A DNA stretch of 64,000 bases from Trichomonas vaginalis G3 (lineage: Eukaryota; Parabasalia; Trichomonadida; Trichomonadidae), in assembly GCF_026262505.1 (NCBI RefSeq), contig NC_067206.1:17319319-17383318 (forward strand), read 5' to 3'. The translations under genes and the position numbers were made by a program. The notes below the pieces were generated by a model. It was not told the origin of the DNA and did not search any database. It saw only the letters and a list, made by a program, of their open reading frames with translations. Each line of letters opens with the position of its first letter. The stretch's first letter is position 1. Shown here piece after piece: positions 45,284-54,943 of this stretch.

Positions 45284-46789
45284 ATGCCAGCAGATGAGGT
45301 ACAAGAAACTCCACAGGAAGAAGTTCAGATACAACCAGACATGGAAGAAATAGTTCAGCAACAACAGCTAGAAGAGCCTGAAGGAAACGAACAAGTCCCT
45401 CCTTTGGAAACTAACTTCACAGAACTAGATGAAGATTTGGAACAGCCGAAAAATCTTGACCCTCAACAAGAGTATGCGGAGAATATGGAATCTTTCCAAG
45501 AGTCTAAGAAAAATTCGGCTGACATAGTAGAAGAATATCGAAAAATGTTCGCCGACATACAAAAGACTCCAACATCAGATGAAAATATTCAGCATAGAAT
45601 GGAAGAACTGAAAGAAAGTGTACGCAAATACAACAATCCTTTTTACTTACGACCATATAACGTTCAATCTTTGGCTGAACTCGGTGAAAATAAAAGGTTA
45701 AATTTCAACAAAACATATAGAAATGAAACATTGTTTAAAGTTCATTCAGAACCTAACCAATATGGAAACAAACCTACTTTTGTTTCTGCAGACTATGGAA
45801 CTACAATGAGATGGGGTCATAAAGCTAATCCGGATAGGTGGTTCATAAACTTACAACCACAATTCCAAGAAGTTGTAGACGCAATGGAAGTGAATGGTGA
45901 ACCAGATATAGCTGGTATTTTCAGCGCGGCTTTAATGCCATTGAAAGATATGAAACATGCAGATATTTTGGACCAGTATGAAATGAACATGGCTGATGGA
46001 AATATAACACCTGACGTTCTAGAACATTTATCTCAAAGAACTACACAGAACCATAGAGATGGTATATTTGGTGAAGAGTTTAGAAAGAAAGTTAGGGAGA
46101 TAGAAGGAAGAGAACCTATTGTACATGACCTTGCAAACGAAAGTTTGCAAAATGTCATAAAAACTTACTTTGCAGACAATGAACGAGAAGGGATGAATAT
46201 TTAAGAAAACTCAAATGGACAGTACCAAATGAAATGTTAGTATTGAAAAACATGTTCCTTGACAAAATAAAACCAACTACAGAAATAAATGACGCAAGAC
46301 TGAAACATTGGGTAAAAGCTTTCCCATTCACAAAAGATATTATTGGTAACATGGAAAGAAAACCAGAATGGCTACAAAAACATATATTTGGAAACGAGCT
46401 TATTCCATATGGACAAGCTCTGTTTGAAGAGCTTGAACCGGAAACTCAGGAAAGAGTCATGCAAACAATACGCGAAGACTCAAATACAAACTATGACAAA
46501 ATCTTTCTAGGATATAGGTTACCTGAGATGGGCGACCAGAGCCCAAAGGCAAAAAGGACATGGGAAATTTACAACATACTAGGTGAACATGAGGCAAAGA
46601 TGCAACAACTTGAAGCAGAGGGCAAGTTACCAAAAGCGACACCAAAGAAGAAGAGTAGAACAAAGTGAAAGTAGTGAAGAAGTAACTTCATCTAGTGAAA
46701 GTAGTGGCAATGAAGGAAAAAGAAGAGTTAAAAACTCAGTCAGGAAGAAAGTAAAGCTTGGTCCGAGTGGGTTCTATTATGACATATAA
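45284..46789 (+). pseudogene. Unrecognised large Maverick protein, frameshifted
   Basis: Three consecutive frames (to 46204, then to 46668, then to 46789) read as one protein of about 500 residues. It has an acidic Gln/Glu-rich N terminus, a central region with FVSADYGTTMRWGHKANPDR, and a Lys/Ser-rich C terminus ending GPSGFYYDI. It lies directly upstream of the major-capsid candidate. I considered a maturation protease but saw no His/Asp/Cys arrangement that convinced me. Confidence 0.55.
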
Positions 46790-46821
46790 ATCCAACTATT
46801 CTATATTTTTACCCATATGAA

Positions 46822-48426
46822 ATGTACGCCGCTCAGAATATAACGCCAACAGTTTTGGATGCCATGAACGGAAATGTTTCCGAATGGTATAACGAATGCG
46901 ACAATGCCATTAGAAGGTCAGAAATAGTTCCTGGAACTTACGAATATACAACTGCTGTTTCTTATGGAAACGTAGGTGAGTTTGGAGAAGGTTCTTCAAC
47001 AACAGTAGATATTGCTTGCGACAGGTTTCATATTATTTCTATTGACAACTCATTCTTATACGTGGAACAAGACATTGAAATAAAACCTTCTGCCAAGTTG
47101 TCTGACAAGAAAGGTTGCAATGGAATTTTCTATGTCGGATACCAATATGCTCCAGAAGTTTTCATGGGATATAAGATATATTCTAACTCTGACTTAGTTC
47201 AAACAGTAACATGGGCAAACTATGAATGGTTCGCTTTGAGAAACTCAGTACAACCACAAGCTAGAGAACAAACAGACCAGTATGCAAATATTGAGAAAAT
47301 AAGAAGACTTGACCCTAACGTTCCAGGAGTTTATGTTAACCTTTCTGGTTCAGATGGAACTGCTGCCACTAAGTAAAACTGAAACTTAGAGTTCCTTTGT
47401 CATCTTTCCTCATTTCAGGTTTTTAAGATACTTGCCAAACTGGGCAGGAAAAATTTCTATTGAACTTACTCCAAGCAAAAATAACTTAGTCATTACACCA
47501 ACACAAGACCATTCAGCATTACTGTAGCTGGAACTGGTGGAGCCAAGTTCTGTGACTTTGCAAAGACAACAAGTTGACTTAGACTTTGGTTTCTCAAACT
47601 TCAACAATGAAGTAAACTATTATTTCAATGCTGCTGGAAACTGCTTGGGACCCAGTTAAGTTCACATGCGAAAAAAATTTGAATGCAAGAGAATAGAAAG
47701 CAGACTTGCAGTCTATATGTTGGACCCAGATATTTCAAATGCTTTAGCTGCCAAATATATTGCAGTTCCACTTATGTTCCCTATACACCAAATATCTGTC
47801 AAAGACTTTGCAGGTGAAGTTGGAAACCAAATCAGGAGCCCAGGTGCAAGAACAGATATTGCTTTAACAACTGCAATGAAACATGCAGATACTATGTTTG
47901 TACTGTTCAGACGAACTATAAATGACTATTCTTGTTTCTACAACCCGGTATTAAATATCATATAAACATAGATGGCAAATATTATCCAAGAGAAGAATAT
48001 TCTACAGTTGAGGATATGAGGTCATACAACTTGACATTAGATGCTATGAACTTTAACAACAACTTCACAACAACCATTAACCCTGAAATGCAAAGTTCTA
48101 TTATGCCATATGTGAAAGTATGGACTCATACAGGAGGTCAAAAAACTCAATATACAAATGGAGACCGTTCAAACTTTTGGCTTGGCATTCCATTTGCTGA
48201 CTCAGAAGACTTTATGGGTGGTATTTCAACTGTTGGTACTGTACAAATACAATATACTGGTGACAGAGACGGTCCAGATGAACTGAGAGCAAAGAAGTTT
48301 ACAAAACCAATAGCACTTTTCACGGAAGATGCTCTTTTGAAGATTCGTTCGATGAAACCTGCTGGGGCTCCTCAGATTGGCATAACGACAGCTTCCATCG
48401 AGCAGATTTTGGCAGCAGGTCAGTAA
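46822..48426 (+). pseudogene. MCP: Major capsid protein candidate (double jelly-roll), frameshifted
   Basis: About 535 residues from the ATG at 46822 (MYAAQNITPTVLDAMNGNVS). Beta-rich segments include VDIACDRFHIISIDNSFLYV, the conserved-looking MFPIHQISVKDFAGEVG, and a second half with SNFWLGIPFADSEDFMGGIS. It is placed just before the small genes and the second jelly-roll candidate, as in other Polintons, whose major capsid protein has a double jelly-roll fold. Frame breaks occur near 47377, 47520, 47660 and 47935. The fold assignment is inferred from size, position and beta-rich character; a structure prediction would test it. Confidence 0.6.
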
Positions 48427-48505
48427 GTTGTTCTTGAACTGACTTCTCTCCGTCAAATATTGACAGTACGCCATTTTGACATAATATTGTAAGATAAACT
48501 TACCT

Positions 48506-48739
48506 TTAGAAATATCTGTAAGTTTTGAAGTTTATATTTTTGTCTGCTTCAAGAACTTTCACCATTTCAGTTATACCAACTTTCTTTGCTTTATGAAAAT
48601 ATTTTGGTTCAGCAAATATTGCTATTCTATAACATTTACCATTGTTTGTATAAAGAACTATTCTGTCAATGTATTTGTATTGTTTGTGTGTGTAAACTTT
48701 GTTCTGCTTCAATTCGAAGAGATACTCGAATACGTCCAT
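48506..48739 (-). CDS. Unrecognised 77-residue Maverick protein
   Basis: It starts MDVFEYLFELKQNKVYTH at 48739 and has a middle with YIDRIVLYTNNGKCYRIAIF. Intact. It is divergent from 48758 with an 18-bp gap. Its length and beta-strand pattern resemble the protein at 49346-49576 (KDPVLFVRVDKGKFYVFT), so the two may be paralogues. Function unknown. Confidence 0.6.
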   Translation of the reverse strand: MDVFEYLFELKQNKVYTHKQYKYIDRIVLYTNNGKCYRIAIFAEPKYFHKAKKVGITEMVKVLEADKNINFKTYRYF

Positions 48740-48757
48740 CTTTTTATTCTAAGTAAA
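48740..48757. promoter_or_regulatory. 18-bp divergent promoter region
   Basis: CTTTTTATTCTAAGTAAA lies between two divergent ATGs. The same T-rich then AAGTAAAATG arrangement precedes several Maverick genes in the window. Confidence 0.5.
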
Positions 48758-49339
48758 ATGTCATTTCCGAAAAATAGAAGCGTGAGTGTTTCAAAAGGTT
48801 TAATGGCGGTGGCAGATGTGAAGTTAAATTCACCAACTCAAACAAACAGTCAAAGTGTTGTTGTCAATGTCAAAGACAGAGATGTTGAAGTGGGGAAACC
48901 ATACGAAGACGAAGATGGTATAACAATTGTTCCTGTAAAAGAACAACCAACATATCCTGAAGTTAGCAGAGACTTAAGTTCTGTTGCAGATATTCGAAAC
49001 GACTACCAACAACTGAAAGACAAACTTCAAACTCAGGAGAAGATTTGTCAAGCTTTAAGTATAATGTTAAACTTGGTCGAACACAACCCTGTAAAAGTGA
49101 ACTCATATGTCATTGCACCTCATGAAGTTTTGAAAGAACTATTGAAACTTTTGACAGAGGCAGACGATATAAACATCAAAGAAATAGAACCCGACATTAG
49201 TTGCTGTGGTGTTTCATATAATGTCATTGACAAGATATACGTTATGAAAGGAGGTGAAACGTTGAACTTAAAGTATAGTTTCCCAGACGTCATAAAAATA
49301 TTTGACGACCACAACATTTCATTAAAATTTATTTGCTAA
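48758..49339 (+). CDS. Unrecognised 193-residue Maverick protein
   Basis: Starts at the ATG at 48758 (MSFPKNRSVSVSKGLMAVAD), after AAGTAAA. The N-terminal third looks disordered, followed by a helical region (QLKDKLQTQEKICQALSIML) and a C terminus with CCGVSYNVIDKIYVMKGG. Intact. The stop is only 6 bp before the next ATG. Confidence 0.6.
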   Translation: MSFPKNRSVSVSKGLMAVADVKLNSPTQTNSQSVVVNVKDRDVEVGKPYEDEDGITIVPVKEQPTYPEVSRDLSSVADIRNDYQQLKDKLQTQEKICQALSIMLNLVEHNPVKVNSYVIAPHEVLKELLKLLTEADDINIKEIEPDISCCGVSYNVIDKIYVMKGGETLNLKYSFPDVIKIFDDHNISLKFIC

Positions 49340-49345
49340 GTAAAA

Positions 49346-49576
49346 ATGTCAAAACTTCTTGAAAGATGTTTGAAGAAAAATAATATAGACTTTATTTCAT
49401 GTAAAGGACTTTACACACTTTTGAACGATATGAAAGACCCTGTTTTGTTTGTTCGTGTAGACAAAGGAAAGTTCTATGTCTTTACAAAATATTTGAACTT
49501 CTTAGACAGAGAACTTCAAGAAACGCCATGTGAAAGTTTAGATGAAGTTCTTCTCCACTTTCAGAAAAACTTTTAA
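49346..49576 (+). CDS. Unrecognised 76-residue Maverick protein
   Basis: MSKLLERCLKKNNIDFISCK to LDEVLLHFQKNF, intact. Six bases (GTAAAA) separate it from the previous gene and ten from the next, so it is expressed from a promoter inside its neighbour or as part of a longer transcript. Possible paralogue of 48506-48739. Confidence 0.6.
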   Translation: MSKLLERCLKKNNIDFISCKGLYTLLNDMKDPVLFVRVDKGKFYVFTKYLNFLDRELQETPCESLDEVLLHFQKNF

Positions 49577-49586
49577 ATATATATAA

Positions 49587-50381
49587 ATGGCAGAAGATAT
49601 AATGGTTTATACTATTACGACTAAAAACCCTGAGTCATATAATTCTATAACAACAAACTTACAAAGTCCTCAAGGACGATATTGTAAACTAACCTTAAAC
49701 ACAATGACGACTAAAGCCTGTTTTGCTCTTTTGACACCAGAAGACTTTATTGTTGTGAATGGTAAAAAATACTCCTTTGAAGATACTTACTCAGATATAC
49801 CACCAACAGGTTTTGTTGACTTATTTAATACTTTAAGTACGGGTGTAACATGTGCTGCAACTAGAGCAGGTTTCATTATGTTTGGATGTCCGACTGAGTT
49901 TACTATAAACGATATGAGCTATAATACAAAACTTATTTCTGGTTTTTACTACCAACAGTTTCCTATAACAGGAAAAGGTGTCATACAAGGAATGTCTATT
50001 CCATTGACATTAAGCACACCAATCTTATATATTGTTTCAAACTTAGGTTCAAAGTGTTATTCGAATGTCGACAGAAACTATTATGACCAAAAGATACTTA
50101 TGCGTATAAACAATACTTTCTCTGCTGGTTTGCCTATTGTTCATTCGAATGCAGAATTTTCAACCTTAGTGAACTCAAACACTTTGGCAAGTATAACGTT
50201 GACATTAGTTGACGCAAACTTTGTTCCTGTAAAACTTTTATGTCCTATGTATTTGTCAATGACGGCAGAAAGTTTCGAATTGGAAGATGCAACTGGTGAA
50301 AGTATTGTATTACAAGAACAACTTCAACAACAAATAGCTCAAGAACAACAAATGCAACAAATGAACAACAGTCAAGAATAA
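49587..50381 (+). CDS. Second jelly-roll (penton-type) capsid candidate
   Basis: An intact 264-residue protein starting MAEDIMVYTITTKNPESYNS. It is beta-rich (TITTKNPES, CKLTLNTMTTKACFALLT, ASITLTLVDANFVPVKLL), with a Gln-rich tail (EQLQQQIAQEQQMQQM). Polintons encode a single-jelly-roll minor (penton) capsid protein of about this size near the major capsid gene, and this is the best candidate here. The call rests on size, composition and position only. Confidence 0.45.
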   Translation: MAEDIMVYTITTKNPESYNSITTNLQSPQGRYCKLTLNTMTTKACFALLTPEDFIVVNGKKYSFEDTYSDIPPTGFVDLFNTLSTGVTCAATRAGFIMFGCPTEFTINDMSYNTKLISGFYYQQFPITGKGVIQGMSIPLTLSTPILYIVSNLGSKCYSNVDRNYYDQKILMRINNTFSAGLPIVHSNAEFSTLVNSNTLASITLTLVDANFVPVKLLCPMYLSMTAESFELEDATGESIVLQEQLQQQIAQEQQMQQMNNSQE

Positions 50382-50409
50382 AAAAAATATTTTTTTTATT
50401 TTTATAAAA

Positions 50410-51632
50410 ATGTACAGAATAGATGTTTCAGATTTTTATGACTTCCAAGCATTCAGAAATATGTGTCCATTCGAGACTATAACAAAGCAGTCGAGAATTT
50501 GAAACGTTTAGTCATTTATGTCGACTCCCCCAGAATGTTATGTATGAAAGAATGGGATGTTGTCTTTAACAAACCAAGAGCAACAATAGTTCAGAACAAG
50601 AATGTAGACAGAAACTTAAGAAAATAAAAGTCGTACAAGTTGGCATGAAGATGTTAGATGCTTGGGATATCTTATTGTCAAAGTTAGAAGATTTTTCAGT
50701 TCGAGGTATAAAGTTCTATACACCTTCTCCAAACTTCTATTCTATCTTCACTGGATATAAATACGAACAAGTAGAATGGAAAGAAAATATTATAGAAGCT
50801 TGGTTAGACCATGTCAAAGAAATTATATGCAATGGAAACGAAAGAGTCTATGAGTATATCTTATGTTGGTTTGCAAACATCTTACAACATCCAAGTGCTA
50901 AAAATGAAACTGCTCTCATTATAATTGGAAAACAAGGAACAGGTAAGAACACATTCTTTACAGATATCTTATGCAAACTGTTAGAGGGCTATTCGAACCC
51001 GAATATGACAAACTTAGAAAACATCTGGCAAGTTTAACTCCTCAATAGAGAATATGAAACTTATAGTTTGCAATGAACTTCAAAGTATAGATACAACAAA
51101 AGTTTTGAACTCAGATGCTTTGAAGAGTCTTATAACAGACAAAGTTGGAGTTGTTGAAAGAAAGTATAAAGACCAAAGAGTTTGTGAAAATGTTGCAAAC
51201 TTCATTATGGTTTCAAACAATGTTGTTCCGATGAAGTTAGAAAGTTCTGACAGAAGATATGTAGTTGTCAGAACGTCAGATTCTCATATGCAAGATACAG
51301 AATATTTTGACGACTTAGCAGAAACTTTGACATCTGACTTTTACAACCACTTGTTCTCATATTTTATGACATTAGATATTTCAAAGTTCAATCCAAGACA
51401 AATTCCACATACCGAAGAGAGACAAACATTGTTAGAAGCAAACAAGAGTGTATATGAACTGTTCATAGATGAAACTGACTTTGAGTGTTTAGATGAAAGG
51501 TCATTGTACGATTCGTATAAACAATATTGTCAAGAATATGGTTATATGGCAGCGTCTAAACGAACATTCTTGGCAAATGTCAAAAGTCTTTTAGATGTTC
51601 AGAATGGTGTATATACAAAAAAATTTTTCTGA
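50410..51632 (+). pseudogene. Superfamily 3 (D5-like) helicase, frameshifted
   Basis: A replicative helicase of the SF3 type. It has Walker A IIIGKQGTGKNTFF (about 50920-50960), a Walker B-like LIVCNELQSID, the sensor FIMVSNNVVP, and the arginine-finger region SSDRRYVVVRTS. A winged-helix-like C terminus follows (SLYDSYKQYCQEYGYMAASK). It starts at the ATG at 50410 with MYRIDVSDFYDF. Frame breaks are near 50480, 50625 and 51037. The N-terminal part is too short for a full primase domain. Pairing a helicase of this type with PolB is known in relatives of Mavericks such as virophages. Confidence 0.85.
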
Positions 51633-51671
51633 GTAAATTTAAAAAAAATCTTTTTTTATCCGATAGAAAAG

Positions 51672-52087
51672 ATGGCAAAATTCATCTCAGTAAATAAGTA
51701 CATGACAGAAGTCAAAGATAAGTTAGCTCCATTCGCATATTTGAATGTTTACTTCTACAATTTTGAAAAGTCTACATTTGACAAAATTTGGAACATGCAC
51801 CAGTTAAGTTTGCTGTTTTAGAAAAAAGTGGTGCAACTTTTGAAGACTTATACATTGACGTATGTTGACAGTCAAAGAAAATTTTGACAGAAAGTTCTCA
51901 AAACTCGAAGAAGGCAAGCATACAAACTTGTTATACCTTATGAACCAAAGAAAGCAGACGACTATGAATATTATGAGTCTAAGATAGTTGAAGTTCAAGG
52001 TAAATTGGGTAAAAAGATTTTAGAGTCTAAGCCAGTGTTTGCCCTAAAGAGGAAGAGAACATTGACATTGACCCAGAAATGTTCTAA
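51672..52087 (+). pseudogene. Unrecognised Maverick protein, frameshifted
   Basis: It starts MAKFISVNKYMTEVKDKLAP at 51672. The frame is lost near 51790 and again near 51870 and 52040; the final frame ends EENIDIDPEMF at 52087. About 138 residues if intact. No domain recognised. Confidence 0.5.
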
Positions 52088-52103
52088 AAATAAAATTTTA
52101 TTT

Positions 52104-52556
52104 TTACATGTCAAATTTCTTTTTCTCTGGAACTGGTTCAGGTTCTTTCTTCTCTTCTTCTACTTTCTTTTCTTTCTTTTCTCTCTTCTTCTTTTCTGGT
52201 GGAGTTATGTCAAATTTGGCGCAACCATATTTATGTAAAAGTTCTTTGTCCTTTAATAGCTCTTCTATTCTGTTTTCTATTTCATCTTCAAGAACAGCGC
52301 ATGTGTCTTCTTTGCATTCTAAGAAGTTTTGTTGGACTTCATCTCTCCAATCGGCGTCATCTCTGTCAACAAGTCTGTCATTGACAAACTTAAAGACTTC
52401 TCTGCCTAATGTTTTATGGTTCTTGTCATATTCCCAGAAACAGAACTTTAGAACAAATTCACCTTTCTTGTTTACACTATGTAAGATTTTATGGTCGACA
52501 GATGTTTTGCTGTCGAAAAGCTTGTCTCGAATATAGATAGCGAAATCGCTAGACAT
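52104..52556 (-). CDS. Unrecognised Lys/Glu-rich-tailed Maverick protein
   Basis: An intact 150-residue protein starting MSSDFAIYIRDKLFDSKTSV. The N-terminal 110 residues look folded and end in a helical acidic segment (EDEIENRIEELLKDKELLH). The tail is a run of Lys, Glu and Pro. It is divergent from the packaging ATPase, with 36 bp between the ATGs. Function unknown. Confidence 0.6.
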   Translation of the reverse strand: MSSDFAIYIRDKLFDSKTSVDHKILHSVNKKGEFVLKFCFWEYDKNHKTLGREVFKFVNDRLVDRDDADWRDEVQQNFLECKEDTCAVLEDEIENRIEELLKDKELLHKYGCAKFDITPPEKKKREKKEKKVEEEKKEPEPVPEKKKFDM

Positions 52557-52592
52557 TTTCTAAAAGATAAAAATTTTAATTTTTCTAAAAAT

Positions 52593-53487
52593 ATGTTAGA
52601 AAAAAAGTTTGCTGACATTGACAAGAAATTTGAGAATGTTTTAAATAAGAACAAGAGGAAAGTTAGAAAATGCTCAGATAAAGCCTATACATGACAAGTT
52701 CTTATTTGCTCAGAATGGTATAACAGGTCTAATTGCACCACCTGGGTCGGGTAAGACTTTCACTTATCTTAAAATGGCTGCACAACAACAAGAACTAGAT
52801 GAGAAGAACCCATTCTATGAGTTAGTTGTTATTTGTAGTACTTCTGGTCAATTTGACCAAACCGTCAATTCGTTCAAAGATATTATAAAGAAGTCTAAGT
52901 TAGTATGTATAAAAGACTCTGAGTTGTTAGATTGGATAAAGAAGTACCAAAGAAGAGTTTTGAAGTATAATGCTATAAATGAGTATATAAATTCTAAGTT
53001 CAAAGACCCAAATGAGGAAATGCAGAGAATATTAGAGAAGAAACACTTCAGAAACAAACAGAAAGAGATAGAATACATTTCGAAGAAATTGCAATCACGA
53101 TTGGAAGACTTACCCTCATAGATGTCTTCTTATCTTAGATGACTTTGCTTCTCATCCTTTGTTAAAGAATAGAGAACAAGACATGTGTCGAATTCTTAAG
53201 AAGCTCAGACACTTTAACATCTCAGTTGTCATTTGTGTACAGACAGCAAAGAGTTTAAGTAAGGATGTTAAAAGAATACTTACTGACATTATACTTTTCC
53301 CTGGATTGTCCGAAGACGATTTCATGGAACTTATGAAAGAGTCCATGGCAGGTAAGTTTGACAGATATGAACTATGGGAGAAGTATAAAGTCATACAAGA
53401 CCCTCATACTTCTTTCAGAATTCATATCTACGCGAAACAAAGTTCAAATTGTAAAAAGTCAAGCTTGAAAAATAAAGAGTTCATTTA
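52593..53487 (+). pseudogene. A32/FtsK-type genome packaging ATPase, frameshifted
   Basis: The enzyme that would pump DNA into the capsid. It has Walker A LIAPPGSGKTFTYLK (about 52730-52765) and Walker B LLILDDFASHP (about 53130-53160), then the downstream segment SVVICVQTAKSLSKDVK, typical of poxvirus A32-like ATPases (an FtsK/HerA branch). It starts at the ATG at 52593. Frame breaks occur near 52680 and 53118, and probably near 53440, after which a stop is reached at about 53470. The 3' end meets or overlaps the convergent KilA-N gene. Confidence 0.85.
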
Positions 53488-54384
53488 CTCTGCTTGTTTG
53501 AAGTTGTCAAAATACTCTGTTATTTTTTCCTTTAACAATGGCAAATCTTCTTTGAAGGTAAGTATTGTACAACCTTTCATATCATAGTGTGTTTGAGGTA
53601 ACGTATCTTGAACTATTTGTTTCACATCTTCATTTGGGGTCATTGAAATCGGTAAGTTTTCGCGATAGAACCAATTTCTGTCAGATTTGTAAATCTTAGC
53701 AAGGTCGTAAAAGCTTTTGTTGTTTCTTCTGACTAAATGCAACATAACCATATCTCTGTCTTCTTCATTTTCCATCTCTTCAGTATAAATCATATACTTA
53801 TAGTTCTTTTCCTTTCCTTTTGGTACCGAACGTGGTATTCTTTTCTGAATGCTTTTGTCTTTTGCTTCAATGACTTCATTTTTTGCTTGAAGTTTCTTTT
53901 CCATCTCTTCACGTTCTTGTCTATGAATTTCGTCAAGAAGTCTGTAAATATACCAAGCATAACGAGGCGAAGCCCACATTGCAACAGCATTTACAAGAAG
54001 TCTATGTACATACCAACCTCTCAAACCATTTGGCAAATTTTTACGATTTTCATGAGTTTTAGGCGACCCCGAAAAAAGTTGGTCTCGCTGTGCTTCGCTC
54101 AAAAGTTCTTGTGTGCTTTGGTTTTTGAACCAATCGTCTGTATGTTTGGTATCTGGAGCAAAACATGCTGTCAAAATACTTTGCATTTGGTACATATCGT
54201 CTTTGACCGAACGAATGAGACGGAGTTGTTTGTTAAACTGTATGTACTCGTATTCTTCATTTATGGCTTCATGGACTATAACTGTTGTTGTGTTCTCTGA
54301 TGTTGACATATCTGTCTTTATATTCCGGATAAAAAAATAAATAAAAATAAAACTAACTTTATTTTTTATTTCGGGAAAATTCAT
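53485..54384 (-). CDS. KilA-N domain DNA-binding protein
   Basis: An intact protein of 299 residues from the ATG at 54384, or 274 from the ATG at 54309 (MSTSENTTTV). The KilA-N domain is at about residues 45-152, with its signature GLRGWYVHRLLVNAVAMWAS and PRYAWYIYRLLDEIHRQE. A coiled segment (EREEMEKKLQAKNEVIEAKD) follows, and then a C-terminal domain with YKYMIYTEEMENEEDRDMVM. KilA-N proteins of large DNA viruses and phages bind DNA. Directly upstream is an AGATCT inverted-repeat module (54396-54444) that overlaps the region just before the first ATG and could be its operator (inference). A fragment of such a gene occurs in the palindrome. Confidence 0.85.
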   Translation of the reverse strand: MNFPEIKNKVSFIFIYFFIRNIKTDMSTSENTTTVIVHEAINEEYEYIQFNKQLRLIRSVKDDMYQMQSILTACFAPDTKHTDDWFKNQSTQELLSEAQRDQLFSGSPKTHENRKNLPNGLRGWYVHRLLVNAVAMWASPRYAWYIYRLLDEIHRQEREEMEKKLQAKNEVIEAKDKSIQKRIPRSVPKGKEKNYKYMIYTEEMENEEDRDMVMLHLVRRNNKSFYDLAKIYKSDRNWFYRENLPISMTPNEDVKQIVQDTLPQTHYDMKGCTILTFKEDLPLLKEKITEYFDNFKQAE

Positions 54385-54395
54385 GACAAATTCAA

Positions 54396-54444
54396 GAGGT
54401 GAGAAAAGAGGTGAAAAAACAGGTGAGATCTCACCACTTCACCT
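54396..54444. promoter_or_regulatory. AGATCT operator-like module upstream of KilA-N
   Basis: AGAGGTGAG, AGAGGTGAA, CAGGTGAGATCTCACC and ACTTCACCT in a row: three direct GGTGA words, one of them fused to a perfect inverted repeat centred on AGATCT, and one more inverted word. AACATTATTTTT follows, as in the satellite modules. It lies between KilA-N (minus) and the gene at 54481 (plus). Confidence 0.55.
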
Positions 54445-54480
54445 AAACATTATTTTTGCTGAAAAAGTGTCATTTTTTTC

Positions 54481-54675
54481 ATGTCAGAAGACTCGAAGGT
54501 GCAACACTTCCAAAATACCGACGAACTCAGAAGAGCAGCATGGCAGTATCTTCTTGACAACTTCTTTGAGTTCTCCAGGTACACCTTGGAAAATGCTGAA
54601 GAACTCCGACACAGAGAATTTGGAGAAATTGCACTCCAATACTACCTTGACAAACAAAGGGTAAACAAAGGGTAA
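54481..54675 (+). CDS. Unrecognised 64-residue Maverick protein
   Basis: MSEDSKVQHFQNTDELRRAA to YLDKQRVNKG, helical and charged. A nine-base repeat GGTAAACAA/GGTAAA lies at the end. Downstream of the AGATCT module and in the same cluster as 54715-54915. Confidence 0.5.
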   Translation: MSEDSKVQHFQNTDELRRAAWQYLLDNFFEFSRYTLENAEELRHREFGEIALQYYLDKQRVNKG

Positions 54676-54714
54676 AATAAGACTAAAAACTTAACGTTTA
54701 AAAGTGACATTTTT

Positions 54715-54915
54715 ATGAGCTCCGAGTCACCGAGAAAACTTGGTCAGATGTTAGCAGCTTACTTCCCTGAGGAGGATGGAAGCGTTACATACGTAAGGTT
54801 CAAAAACAACGAACCTGGAATTGCGTACAAAATTCGCAATTACATGACCATGGAAGAGTACGAAAGGTTCCTACAAGAGAAACCAGCTCTAAACAACTCA
54901 GAAAAGAAAGAATAA
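54715..54915 (+). CDS. Unrecognised 66-residue Maverick protein
   Basis: MSSESPRKLGQMLAAYFPEE, ending ALNNSEKKE. Intact, preceded by GTGACATTTTT. Base composition is less AT-rich than that of the genes to its left. Function unknown; converges on the Pro-rich gene. Confidence 0.5.
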   Translation: MSSESPRKLGQMLAAYFPEEDGSVTYVRFKNNEPGIAYKIRNYMTMEEYERFLQEKPALNNSEKKE

Positions 54916-54943
54916 AAAGTTTAACTCGTAATTGTTTATTTTT

